From positions 6,357,830-6,421,829 of the forward strand of contig NC_092702.1 of assembly GCF_964275005.1 (NCBI RefSeq): a stretch of DNA of 64,000 nucleotides. Direction: 5' to 3'. The stretch's first letter is position 1; the number at the start of each line of letters is the position of its first letter. Positions 46,202 through 57,466 of this stretch are shown here, piece by piece. The position numbers were made by a program, and so were the translations under genes. The DNA comes from Diadema setosum. Its lineage: Eukaryota; Echinodermata; Echinoidea; Diadematoida; Diadematidae. A model generated the notes under the pieces. That model made no database searches. It was not told the origin of the DNA and saw nothing but the letters and a program-made list of their open reading frames with translations.

Positions 46202-47915
46202 CCCAGACGGGTGGGGGGGGGGGGGCAAGAAGGCATCAAAAAGTTTTGGTGAAAGATTTATCAGTTTTGAGGTTGGTTCTGGCACATGCATACTGGTTAT
46301 ATTGTCAGAGAATTAATGGACATGAAGTGGCTCTTGTGATTCATATGAAGATTGATTTCAAACTGAATCTGTTGCAATATTTCATTCAGTGTCATCTAAT
46401 GATAGAATACATTAGATGTCTAGATGTGTTTTCCTCCAATGATGAGACATTGACAGTGAATACACTGTGCTGTCCATAGCTTGAAAAACAACTCTTGCAT
46501 TTTGCTCTGATAAAAAAAAAAAAAGAAGAAAAGAAAGATGGGAACACAGGTGTATTTAAAAGCCATAGTATTAACGAAATTGAACATTCCAGCAAATTAT
46601 GTTTCAAAGGCAGGATTATGATTGGCTGAGAGTGAGGGTATGGCTGATTTCAAATGTAACTTTTTGCTCAACACATTGTGATTTACAGTAGGAACTTTCC
46701 ATTAAGTTTTCATTACAGAATGTTTTTGGGGTTTTTTTCAAAATGCAATTAAGTACATTTAGGATGCAGGTCATCAAACTTTCATATTATTTTTATTCCA
46801 TTTCTTTCTATTTTTGCATTGTTTTGTTCTGTTGTGTGTGGATTTTGTTTTTTTTTGTAACTGCTGTGAAGGATAATCACCTTTGGAAACAAATTTGGGT
46901 AGTTACATGATCTATGTGATATAACCTGAATTAATTAGCGTGGAACAGATTTTGAAAAAAAAAAAAAACAAATCTGTACACCTCCCCAAAAAACTTGGGG
47001 AAAGAAGCTTAAAATTGTATCAAAATTTATATTTCATGACAACTCGTGGCATCTTCTTGTAAAAGTCAACAGTAATCGACAAAAATCCTTGTTCATGTCG
47101 AGGAGTGGCACACATGTTAGAAACGGAGGGAAGTTTTGATGGATGATCTGTGTTTACCAGTACACACTCAAATATTGTCAGTTATACACCTTTGCCAAAG
47201 TCAACAGTCAAGGCAAAAATTTTATTTTTGTCAATTGCAAATGAAAACAGAAGACCAGAAATCCAGAAGTCTGTGTTCCTTTTTTTTTGTATTTCATTTG
47301 TTTCAATTTTTGAAACAATCCCTTGCTGAAATCAAAATTAAAGTACCTGTGTAGCTGCCTTTGTATTATTATTTTTGATTGAATCCCTATCAGATAACCA
47401 AATTCAATTAATCTTAAATTTTTGTTAAAAGTCATATCTTTACTTCATCTATAGCCTATTGATATTGCAAGCATTAGAGAACCATTGTTCAAAGATGAAT
47501 GTTATTAAGTGTTATCAATACTGCAGTACTTCACTCCAGTATTGACAGAATACTGCAAGTCATGTGTCCATTGCCCAGGCAACGGTGATATGTGAGCTCT
47601 CCAAACATTCTACGACAGGAGTTTGACCTTGAAAACTCCCCCAGACAATATTGTTTGTGTTGGACTATCTCTTGCCAACTGCTAACACAGTGTATGTGTA
47701 CAGTAGTATACAGGGTCAGGGCTGATGTAAGCTGAGCACAAATGCAATACATTCCCATTTGGTTGTACACTTTGTAGTTTTGTTTTGTTTTTGTCTGTTT
47801 CGTTGTTGTTAGTTTTTTGGGGTTTTTTTTTTGGTTTTTTTGTTTTTTTTTTATAAGGATATGTCATTATGGCAAAGTAATATAGATGTGTATAGCCAGA
47901 GCACCAAGGTGAGCA
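46202..47915 (+). other. 3' UTR / downstream flank of the PLPP gene
   Basis: Begins directly after the TAA with a G-tract (46,213-46,225). AT-rich with A-tracts at 46,510-46,523 and 46,957-46,968 and T-rich sequence at 47,820-47,852. No coding segment was recognised, and the true polyadenylation site could not be placed. Confidence 0.45.
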
Positions 47916-48310
47916 TTAAAGGGTGTGTACAGTTGTGGTTGAGGTGATGATTTAGCTTTTACCGTTTTGTGAGATATTCAGAAACCACTCTATGAGATGT
48001 CAAAGAGCATGCAATTCTAAGGGGTATCAAAAGTTTATTTGATGAAAATTAGTTTGGAAATGGCTGAAATATCCAAAAACAAGGTGAAACAGAGATCCTA
48101 ATAAAAGGCGTGGCCTGTTGCCTTTTGTTATTATCACTTTTTTTGTATATCTCAGCCATTTGAAAACCAATTTTCATCAAATAAACGTTGAATCCTTCTT
48201 AAAATTACATGGTTGCTCTTTCATATTTCATATGAGGTTTCTCATTACCTCACTTAGGAATGTTCAAAACATGAATCCCCACCTCAACCAGTACTGTACA
48301 GTCCCTTTAA
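47916..48310. mobile_element. Foldback MITE, family A
   Basis: TTAAAGGGTGTGTACAG at the left is mirrored by CTGTACAGTCCCTTTAA at the right, with TTAA at 47,916-47,919 and 48,307-48,310. The arms share 'gagatattcagaaaccactc' and 'ttatttgatgaaaatt' with the 21.9-kb copy in inverted order. Confidence 0.85.
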
Positions 48311-49249
48311 TCTTTTGAATTAAAATTTTGCCTCCATCTAAATTGAAAAGGCAAAAACGGAAGTCCTTGGTCTTAAGTCATGAATGTTTGAGCCATTTAA
48401 AGGGAAATGTCACTCGATGTTGTTAGCTTTAATGGGGGAAAATCAGAGGAAGAGAGTATTTGAAGCTTCATTTAAATTTGACTTGAAGTAAAAAAGTTAC
48501 GGAATTTTTAAAAGTGTGACAGGCATTGAAAAAACATATAATGTGCTCTGGTTATTCATTCATATGAGCAGGAGTGATTATGTTTAATACTAACTAAAGT
48601 GTACCTCACAACTCTTTTATTGATTGTACCAAAAAAAAAAAAAAAAAAAGAATTATATACCCGGCGTTAAGACGATCCCCCGCTTTTGCGGGGAGAGAGG
48701 GAGAGATCTTATCTTTTTTATGATTGACCATCCACACGTGTCTTGAAATCCCCCGCTGAATGGGGGACAAATCAGGGCTGGTGGTTTCAGGTGCGCGGTT
48801 CCAAATTTATTTGCGCCAAATTCGGTCAGCTATTGAGCTGCCCAAATTTTCATCATGTTTTAAAGATTTTATCAATATTATATTATAATTCATAATGAAT
48901 TTAAGATTAAACTCAGTTATTGATTCATACTGTTTCATCAGTTTGGGTAACCTTTTGAATTTGGTTCTAATTCATTTGTTCAACATACCATTATTTTGTA
49001 CAATATTCACAAACATGCTTGCTTCTATCACCATCTCATTGACTTTTATTTATCAACATTTAATTCACTTTTACCGAAGAGATATTACACATACTTGTGC
49101 CTGATGGGTGGGTGCGCTTTCTCTCCCGCTTCCTGCATCCGGCTACTGGTGCTTCAGCATTGATGCCCTCTTGGACTTGGTCATCTAGTTTACGAGACAA
49201 AAAAAAAACAACAAAACTACAGTACAAACCATTGGCCAATACAGATAAC
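48311..49249. other. Non-coding, nothing firmly recognised
   Basis: Holds an A-tract at 48,631-48,649 and a short GC-rich patch 'gatcccccgcttttgcgggg' (48,673-48,693) that can form a small hairpin. A second 'cccccgctgaatggggg' dyad follows at about 48,749-48,766. No coding evidence. Confidence 0.4.
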
Positions 49250-49515
49250 AGAGCAGTCACACCAAGCCCGTTCGCACTACGTTCTCTAAAAGTCCTTACT
49301 CCGTCTTGAAGCCGTTCGAACTGACTGTGGTCGGGCTAGGACGGGCTACTCAAGAATTTCAAACTTCCCGTCCAAGCAAGTCCAAGCCCGTCCATGACGT
49401 TCTTAAACAGATCATAAACAGTTGCTACTACGTTCAATCCCTTTGCACCCAGTTCGAGCCTGTTTTGGCAACATTCCACAGAACGTAGTGCGAATGGGCT
49501 GGGTGTGACTGCTCT
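49250..49515. mobile_element. TIR element (AGAGCAGTCACACC ends)
   Basis: AGAGCAGTCACACC plus AGCCCGTTCGCACTACGTTCT at the left is mirrored by AGAACGTAGTGCGAATGGGC plus GGTGTGACTGCTCT at the right, an almost perfect inverted repeat of about 36 bp. Total 266 bp. No target duplication was recognised and no open frame of note is present. Confidence 0.8.
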
Positions 49516-49725
49516 ATAAATGTTAATCAAATCATGACAGCTAATTTTAGTGTATTTATATGTGTTTCTAAATTTCGACGCCATACGCAGCGCCGACATT
49601 TCTTAGTTTCTTTATATATATATATATAAAACATGTCATTAGAACGCATGCTTTTTTTTAGTCACAAGTACATGTGATGTAGTTATGATGGGTAAAAGGA
49701 TTTTGCAGTCTAACCGTATGTTTAC

Positions 49726-50942
49726 CTGCTCCTGAGCTGGGCACAGTGACGGTGCCTTCGGCTGCCTCTGACTTTGTGCTGGAAGCTATGCTCACGCTCA
49801 GCACCGAATTTCTTCTGGATGCTGACGTTGTTGCGGTGTTATGATCACTGTCGGAGTCGGTATCCGATGACTCGTCCATCACGCCATCGTTTACGCACAC
49901 CTGCCTAGGCAACAGCAGAAGGCTCAGTCGCTGGCCTGCATCCCAGAATGGCGTCCAGGCCATCAAACCACGGAGTCGTCTTCCTTTGAGCTCCTGTAGA
50001 AAGCTATCCATGAATGGAATCCCAGCAGTTCTCTTATAGTACTCACTGCAAAATACGAATGTTGCAAAAGCTTGAGACAGTGGTGACACCATCAGAATAT
50101 TGTCTCTGTTTAAAGGCGCATCACAAGAAAGGTATGATGGTAGCTGTATGGAAACTGTAGGCTACATAAATAGCCCTGTCCCATTCATGCCATGGTACAA
50201 TTCTTAAACGAGCAGTAATGTGTTAATTAAATGTCTTTTTTTTTTAAAAATAATAATAATAAAGCAATACAAACCTGGCTGTGTCAGCTGGAGTATTTGC
50301 ACTGTGTCTGGTGCTTGGCTCTTCTAGGGACCCGCGATCTCTCCCCCAACATCAGCAGCAATCCTCTCGGCCTCTGTACACCAGTTCCTCCAGACCAAGT
50401 CGAAGTCCGCTCTCATTCTTCTTACCTCATCAATAGCTGTGTCGATGAGGTTGTAGGTGGCAACCACATCAACATCTCTCTTCTGGAGTTTGGTGCTCAG
50501 GCCTTTCACTGTATCCAGACTATTGACCAGGATGACCAGGGCTATTATGTTACGGCCATTCCTGAGAGAGGTCATGAATCCCTGAGCCATGGTACAGGTT
50601 TTAGCATCCCAGTCCCATGATGACTGGATCTCTGCATATTCCCCTGGTTGCACCATGGCGTGCACACATGTGAATACGTACTCATAAAGAGAATGGAATA
50701 TTTCTAGACAGTCGTACCTCTCTGTCCATCTCGTTTTGCAGAGCCCTTTGAGTTTTGAATGCTGCTTTATGGTGCATAGGTGCTGAGTATCGTTTCCAGG
50801 AAGCGTTGTCGTTTAGGAGACAGATGGAAGAAGAAATTGATCTCATTAATCACATCAATGATTCTGCGTAGTACTTCTACTTTGCATGCTTTGCCAATGG
50901 CCAAGCTCAGAACATGTGAGCAGCAATGCATGAAGTTACAGT
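49726..50942 (-). pseudogene. Decayed hAT-family transposase
   Basis: Read on the minus strand, the order of blocks matches ZMYM1/THAP12-like hAT transposases. They are MHCCSHVLSLAIGKACK, then LKGLCKTRWTERYDCLEIFH (the C.TRW.ER motif), then a helical block with ATYNLIDTAIDEVRRMRADF and DLVWRNWCTEAERIAADVG. Next is SANTPADTA, then EYYKRTAGIPFMDSFLQEL. At least two frame changes interrupt it upstream. The last part (50,045-49,726) is bounded by TTTTGCAG and CAG|GTAAAC. A GT...AG gap (50,274-50,046) joins SANTPADTA to EYYKR in frame, so the ancestral gene may have had introns. No complete catalytic core survives. Low-complexity Ser/Asp sequence follows. Confidence 0.75.
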
Positions 50943-51310
50943 CTCAGGGGTAGGGTGTGTTAGGTCCATGTTGTCAGGTGGTAGGAGATCAGGATACTCA
51001 CTCAAGATGTGTTGAGCAGTCTGTTCTGGCGCACCACACTGGCAGGCTGCTGATGAGCTTAGCCCCCACCGATGCCTGGCAGCATTGAAATGACCTACTC
51101 CTGTTCGAATCCGATTCAATGACACCCACTCCCTCCTTAGGAGGTTTGCACTTGGGGGGACATAAGACGTGATAGCGAGTTGGATGGTTCATGGAGTGTC
51201 TTGCCAGCTTGCTCTCCATGTCTAACAGATGCTGAAGTCTGACCCCCCTCTGCTTTGCTGCATGGCGGGAGAAAGGGCATGTAACCAAACTCTTGATGCG
51301 TAGGCCTATG
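50943..51310 (-). mobile_element. LINE C-terminal fragment against the hAT transposase
   Basis: The minus strand encodes SMNHPTRYHVLCPPKCKPPK in one frame. In a second frame follow SLNRIRTGVGHFNAARHRWG, LSSSAACQCGAPEQTAQHIL and SEYPDLLPPDN. LNRIRTG...C.CG..EQT..H.L is the zinc-knuckle-like C-terminus of Jockey/Nimb-like LINE proteins. A frame change lies between the parts. It sits exactly where the hAT sequence stops upstream. Confidence 0.7.
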
Positions 51311-51339
51311 TTCAACAAGATTATTGTCCCAGCTTAATG

Positions 51340-51640
51340 AGTTGGAGCTAGTTTGGAACTAAAATTGAGCGCAGTTCGTCATACCACTTGTGCGTTTTTC
51401 TCGCTCCTCCACTGCGGTTATTGTGGTCCTTCACATCCTTGTTGGCCCTCGTCAAGTATTTCAGTCACTTTTGAATGGAGGAAATAGTTCGGGGCATGCC
51501 CATTTCGCCCATTTTTTTCAGTGATAAGTATGTGTGCAGCCACCTTCCTCAGACCATTGAGCATGTAGCTGATCGATGTAGTGGACCAAGTATGTCCAGT
51601 AAATTACTTGTTTCCTCATCAATCCACTGGTGACCTTTTT
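51340..51640 (-). pseudogene. Myb/SANT-like DNA-binding domain remnant
   Basis: On the minus strand, GHQWIDEETSNLLDILG resembles helix 1 of Myb/SANT-like domains (W..EET..LL). Downstream, in another frame, KDHNNRSGGARKTHKWYDEL matches their end (VKDHN.RSG..RKTW.YYDEL.AIL). Such domains occur in Harbinger-type and other transposon proteins. The frame is interrupted, so this is a fossil or a diverged exon set. Confidence 0.5.
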
Positions 51641-51937
51641 CATCGTCTTTGACATCTCCTTTGTTGGTTTTGCTTGTAGCTTTCAGCATGCCCAAATAAT
51701 TTCAATCACAATGCACATGTAAGCAGGCAACGAGTGATACCACACAGTTGCAGGACATGCAGTGTAGTAATGTATTAAATGCATAAAAAACATGCAACAA
51801 ACGTGTCAGCATCAATTTCATCCTCACTTATCTTACTATTATTCAAAATAGCACAAAGTGCTGGCGCCAGATGTCTGCAAAGTTTTCGCTTTCCCTTTTC
51901 TTATCTCTCCCTTCATGGATCAGTTGTCACTATTTTT

Positions 51938-52174
51938 TTAATCTCTATTTGTGTCAAATCTCTCCTTGATGGACAACCTAGACCCTGACTTGGGTCCCTC
52001 TTGAGTTCCTCTGCAACTATGAAGGTCTACACATTTTAAGCATCCTTCTATCTTGCATCTTGCTTGAATTCGTAAATAGTGGCAGTGCGCTTTTCTACTT
52101 CCAGGAATCTTTGCACGATTGTAGGTGAATACAAGCGCACATTTCATGTTAACCAAATGAAACTTGGTATCCAT
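51938..52174 (-). pseudogene. Possible transposon-derived Cys-rich open frame
   Basis: A 78-residue minus-strand frame contains NMKCALVFTYNRAKIPGSRK, then HCHYLRIQARCKIEGCLKC. The pattern of aromatic and Cys/His residues resembles N-terminal zinc-binding parts of some transposon proteins. It adjoins the Myb/SANT and hAT fossils. Family not recognised with confidence. Confidence 0.3.
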
Positions 52175-52377
52175 GAGGTTTGTCTACTCTTCATGAGATA
52201 ACCGTAACTAGAATATTTCAGGTATGGATTATGCAAAGGGAACAGTCTATGGATTTTCAATTTCGGGTTAATTTCTACTGAAGTTTTTGGAACTTTCTGA
52301 AGGTTGCTTACCTGAAGATACATACTCATTCTTGGAAGTTACATGTCTCTATCTCTCCTGTATAATAATGGTAATAA

Positions 52378-52400
52378 CGATGATGGTGATGATGATAATA

Positions 52401-52447
<47 letters not shown>

Positions 52448-52625
52448 AATAATAATAATAATAGTAATAATATCAATATTAATAAAATAATAACAATCAT
52501 AATCATAATCATAATCATAATCATGATTATAATATTTGTAATGCCCTTTACCACTCAGTCTGAGTGCTCGAAGGGCATGAAAAACCATGAAAAATATTAT
52601 ATAAATAAATGAATAAAGATTTAAA
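52378..52625 (-). repeat. Compound (GAT)/(AAT)/(CAT) microsatellite with retroposon-like tail
   Basis: GAT triplets (52,400-52,447) run into AAT (52,448-52,485) and then TAATCA hexamers (52,490-52,523). The adjoining minus-strand sequence 'gccctTCGAGCACTCAG...GTAAAGGGCATTACAAATATT' resembles a LINE 3' end like that at 13.8 kb, with the triplets as its tail. Long Asp- or Ile-rich frames here are artefacts. Confidence 0.7.
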
Positions 52626-53072
52626 AAATAGTAAAAGACCGATAAGACACTAAGGATATTGCAAAAAAATCAATTATTTGCTGCAAATGATGCAATATCT
52701 GCATTGGTTTCTTTTAATAGTGTATTTTGTGAAAGGAAATGTGATGAAATTTTGCATAATTGTCAGTAGGAGATGTCATCACCTCTCATCTAACTTTTCT
52801 AATGAACCAATAACACTGAATTGTGAACTTACTGGAGAACATTTAAATTCTGTAACTTTGTTATTTCAATACCATTGCTGCCATCCTTTTTGTTTATCTT
52901 TACTCTTTTTTTTAATGAAAGTTAAACATGGCCCATTGGTGTTGCATACCACAGGGTACATAATACTGTTGGGTTCTAGAACAGGTCAAGTTTATTGGTG
53001 CAGGGTTTGGAAAACGTGACATGGAGATCATAATCATGCGATGTGAACACAATGCATACAATTGAAAAGACC
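52626..53072. other. Non-coding, nothing recognised
   Basis: AT-rich. The 113-residue plus-strand frame has no visible family features. Confidence 0.4.
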
Positions 53073-53374
53073 AGGGCCCTGTTTCATAAAGCTGTTCATA
53101 AAGTTACGCATGACTTTACAAATGACTCAAATATGACGAGCCAAGTAGGTTTCCTAATCTTTCTGTCCATTAATTTACTGATGATAGTGATTATTTTGAC
53201 ATGTTAACACACATTTTTAGTTGAAAGTGTATTTTTGCTCCAATGTAGACGGAATGTTGACATACAATCATACTTTGTTCAAATGTAAGAAAAAAAAATG
53301 GGCACATATTGGCACTTAATATTCCAGTCATTTTAATGTCATGCATAACTTTACAAACAGCATTATGGAACAGT
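53073..53374. mobile_element. MITE, family E-like (AGGGCCCTGTTTCAT end)
   Basis: AGGGCCCTGTTTCATAAAGC at the left and 'acaaacagcattatggaaca' at the right are imperfect inverses. Inner 'taaagttacgcatgacttta' and 'gtcatgcataacttta' also mirror each other. About 300 bp, non-coding. Confidence 0.6.
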
Positions 53375-54646
53375 TCCTGACTTTATTTTCTCCAGTTCAG
53401 CATGTCTGCTCTCTGCTTACATGGCATGAATATGCCAGTAGCTGCCAGGCCAGACACATGAATCAGACCAGCAAGGTTAACATAAATAAAGGTTAACATT
53501 AGAATCTGGACGTCTATGAAATCTCAGACTGTAAAGCTAATCTCAGAAGTCGACAGCCAGGGCGAGCTGACCCCCTAATGGTCACACGAGATGCTGTCCT
53601 ACCTAGAGCTGTATATTCAAGTCTTGAGTAGGCTTTTGCCCAACTATGTGACATGAGCTTCTGAACATCCCTGAACCTACCAATACTATTATTCTCAAGT
53701 TCCCATCTTCTGTAGTGGTTACAGCAGTGGACAAAATGGGAAAAAAAGCAATGAAGGGGACCTCAAACAGCACTTGGCCTGTTGTATCCAAGCGTGACAA
53801 ATGCCAAATGTTATCACAATGTTGATTCCTCATAGGAATGTAGCATATAGTTACCAGTACTATGCCATATCTCGTCACACCTCAAGGCAGCTGGAATTGT
53901 TCAAAGACGTTGAAAAGCAATTCAAGTTGACATCCTCCTGTATTTTAATACCATTACTAGTATATTGATGTCTACTGGCTCAAGCTGAAAGAGGTCATAA
54001 AATTCTGATATGCCCAGTGCCATATTAATAGGATAAAGTGTGGTTGAAATTTTGAGGGATTAAATTAGTGGCTTTTTACTTTATAGCTACGTGTACTAGT
54101 ATTTTTATTCAACTGTATGGCTTATTTGCATATTAGTATGTCTTGAAAAGTTACGAACAAATTTTGATTTCAGGTTAGGACCTTTGTAGGAGGAGGAATA
54201 GGTGCTTTTATAGTTTTAGGTAGTTTTCTGCAGTGTATACATGTACCATGAGCTGGATTCAGGAGACACACTGTACTGTGAATGAAGCATGCACAGGTCC
54301 ATGGAAACAGTCAGTGACCCTGCCGTCGCCTCGGCAGAGGTTTGTGCTCTCTGTGTGCTTCTAGTTTTCACATGTTTTAAATGTCATTTCATGAAGCGAG
54401 GATGTGGCTTAATGATTACATGGACAAGAAAAAGGTTATTTGTTATGAATATATGTTAAGAAATTTATTGTTGCTGAAAATGGTGAATGAATTAAAAGTG
54501 CAATCTTTCAACTCCTCTCTAGAGACCTGTGCCAAAAGCTCAAGAGTTTCAGTTTCACCTTGGTAAGCACCCCTTCTTTCATCTGAAGCACATTGTGTGT
54601 GAGGCCTTATGAGGGTGTTCATTGTGAACTTATATGCATTGATATA
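53375..54646. other. Non-coding, nothing recognised
   Basis: No conserved frame or repeat structure was seen. A short GC-rich dyad 'gccgtcgcctcggcagagg' occurs near 54,321-54,340. Confidence 0.4.
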
Positions 54647-54829
54647 CCAGTGAACTCCTTTTACTGTATAATGAACACTGTTAAATCAAAATTCTTGTTA
54701 CAATGAAATCAAAATTCTGGTCCTGATATTACCATCTATATATCTTCATTCTTTACTGTTCAGCTGTAACAAAATTTTGATATAATGAAAGAAAAGTGCC
54801 AGGACTTCGTTATGACGGGAGTGCACTGG
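54647..54829. mobile_element. MITE, family D, second copy
   Basis: CCAGTGAACTCC at the left mirrors GGGAGTGCACTGG at the right, and the TA on each side fits a TA target. The interior has 'acaatgaaatcaaaattctgg' type AT-rich sequence. Related to 24,956-25,147 by its ends and size. Confidence 0.65.
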
Positions 54830-57270
54830 TACTGTATCATGTTGTATGGGTTTGTCAAATACCAGTCGGTAATCATATAGACATGATCACACGACAGCCA
54901 ACCATTTGTTATGTTTTCCCACAGATGAAGCATTTTTGGGGAATGTTCTTCCATGACAGAATGTTCTTCCATGACAGAATGCTTCTGTGTGAACAAATGA
55001 CAAATGAGGGAAGCAGCGTGTAACACAATTTGGGAACACACTGTGTGCATGAGGTGATAATTAAACACTGCAGCTGTGTAAAACTGTGCATGGCTTACTA
55101 GATGCTGGTAATCCTAGGTAGATTGAAGGTACATGTACCCAGTAAAGCATTACTCTTTTAAGTGATGTGAATAGCCCACATCATAGATAATGACTTCAGT
55201 TGTGAGAAATATACAGACCATTCTAATGTCAGGGTTCGAATTGCTAATTTTAGGTTTTGGGGTCGTCATCGGGGAAATTATAACCTCCCTCAAAAGCTTT
55301 TCAGTTCCCTTGGATGGGTATTTTGTGTATCTCTTACGATGCCAGTCAAGTTTTTAACATGTAATATTTGATGAGGGTATATTTTGTGCACAGCGCCCAT
55401 CTGATATTAACTAGTGTACTGAAGTCATATACCTCTGGCTGTGTGCTACCTTTTGGTACTGAAGTGAATGAAACTGTTAAACTCATGTGGTAGTGGTTTA
55501 CTCTGTGGTATACTCGGGGAGTTGGGAATGAGACTCTCTCCTGCCTCCCTGGTGCATTGTATACTGCATTGCATGCACATTGTATTATGAAATATATCTA
55601 CATGTATATTTTCTTGTTTGTTCTTTGCAATCAGAAATAATATGAAGTCTATACTTGATTAAAAATGAATCATTTTACAAAATACGACAAAAGTCTTGTT
55701 CTAGTCTTATTTGAGCTATCTATGAGTGATCGAATGCTTGAAATAGTGTGGTGGATAGCATATAAAGTGTTTATGAATAGCATACACTCACTGATAGCTA
55801 TGACAATATACCCATTATCTATGAATGAATCCAACACACAGACACTGTCAAAAGACATTGTTAGAATTGATGCTATATTTATTCTTTTATATAAAATAAA
55901 CATACAAATTCATATTCATACACTGATATACTCATTTGCATTAAAAAAAATCTACATACACATACCAATCTTACCACCAAACTATATAAGTACACACATT
56001 TCCATGCATACATACATTTTTGTCACATAACTAGAGCAATGATTGTTTTAGTGTAACAGGCAGCACTCCAATGGCCCAAATTATTGTGTAGTTTCCTTCA
56101 TGCTTGTACTATCTTCCTACAAAATGAAAATATATGTGACTTTAGAAAAATGCCTCTTTGTGTTTGCTGCAGTTAAAAAAAGACAAAAATATGATTGTAG
56201 ACTCAAGATAAAAAAGTGTAAGCATAATCATACATTACAATGCCCCTCTGAAAACAAAAACAGAACATTAAATCCCTCCTCTTAGATTATTGTGCTGGAC
56301 TTGAGTAATGATAGAAAAGTAGTTTCATGTCTTATGCACATTTACACTGTAGACCATTCAGTTATGGTGCTGGTTTCCACCTCTGAAATTTTGTTGGGGT
56401 TTTGTGGTGATAAGAATCATAATGAATCTTAAATTGTGGCTGACAGGTCACTCAAAAATATATAAATACCAAATTGCCGAGCATACTATAGTGCTATATC
56501 TGTGGGTAGCCATGATGACTTCATAACAGAATTCTTAAAGCTTTAGAGTTTCAACGAGTGAAAGTTTTTATTAGCTGAAGTATTTAGTCACCAACAATAG
56601 GTGAGAAACATATTAGCTGTGATGCTGACAAGTGTCTGAAGGATGAAACTTGACTCCACAAGAAAATTTTGATATTTGAACATTTCAAGGAACACTGATT
56701 TCATTGAAGGTACATACATCCATGCTACATTTTCCAAAATGCTCTCTCTGATAAACTATTCTTCTATATGCCAATTTCATCTGCTTTTTAAACTTGTGTC
56801 TGCATGAATTCCCTGTTGAAAACTCAGGCACACCCACACATTTTACTTGAAAACCTAAACTATCCTTTGGGTTACTGTACACAAGCTTTGTGAAAGAAGC
56901 ATACATAACCTTTGAATACAACACTCATTTAATATGATCCCCTTTTATATTTGTAATTTAAACGAAATAATGTAAAATGAAATGAAACTTGTAGGCATCA
57001 TTTTACACAAGCCTAACAAGTTGCTGAAAACATAAGCTTGTCTTCATTCTAAAAATTTCCATACTTTGATACTGTTGTTCCACAACCTGCAAAACTGCAA
57101 ATTGTGAATGTCCTGAAATTTTTTTTAACTTTTTTGAACAAGTCAAGAAAGCTCAACATACACTTGTACCTGTACACAAAGAATGTCACCCTCTATGCAA
57201 AATCTCGGCATTTTACATCACATAATCACAACATCTTGACATCTTGATATGACATCAGTCTGAGCTCAAT
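54830..57270. other. Non-coding, nothing recognised
   Basis: AT-rich. Includes an exact local duplication of 'ttcttccatgacagaatg' (54,947-54,982). The 121-residue frame at 55,665 has no recognisable domain and is compositionally like its AT-rich surroundings. Confidence 0.4.
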
Positions 57271-57278
57271 AATGTCTA

Positions 57279-57458
57279 TAGCCTTTTGCAAAGGCAGCTC
57301 GCTATAATTTCAGCACATGCACACAAAGAGCAATGGACTCGCACACACAGCGCGCAACTGGTGAGCTGCGAGAGTGCTCCCATCCGATCTCTGTGTGCGC
57401 GTGAGTCCACCGCCCGTTGTATGCGAGTCCATTGCGAGCTGCCTTTGCAAAAGGCTAT
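57279..57458. mobile_element. hAT-type MITE with 8-bp target duplication
   Basis: TAGCCTTTTGCAAAGGCAGC at the left is mirrored by GCTGCCTTTGCAAAAGGCTA near the right end. AATGTCTA flanks both sides (57,271-57,278 and 57,459-57,466), an exact 8-bp target duplication as made by hAT transposases. The interior is CpG- and GC-rich with inverted 'aatggactcgca' and 'tgcgagtccatt'. 180 bp, non-coding. The intact ends suggest a fairly young insertion. Confidence 0.88.
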
Positions 57459-57466
57459 AATGTCTA

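Noticed and set aside
52343-52612. Asp-, Met-, Ile- and Ser-rich open frames on both strands
   Set aside because: They are translations of the GAT/AAT/CAT triplet repeats, not proteins.
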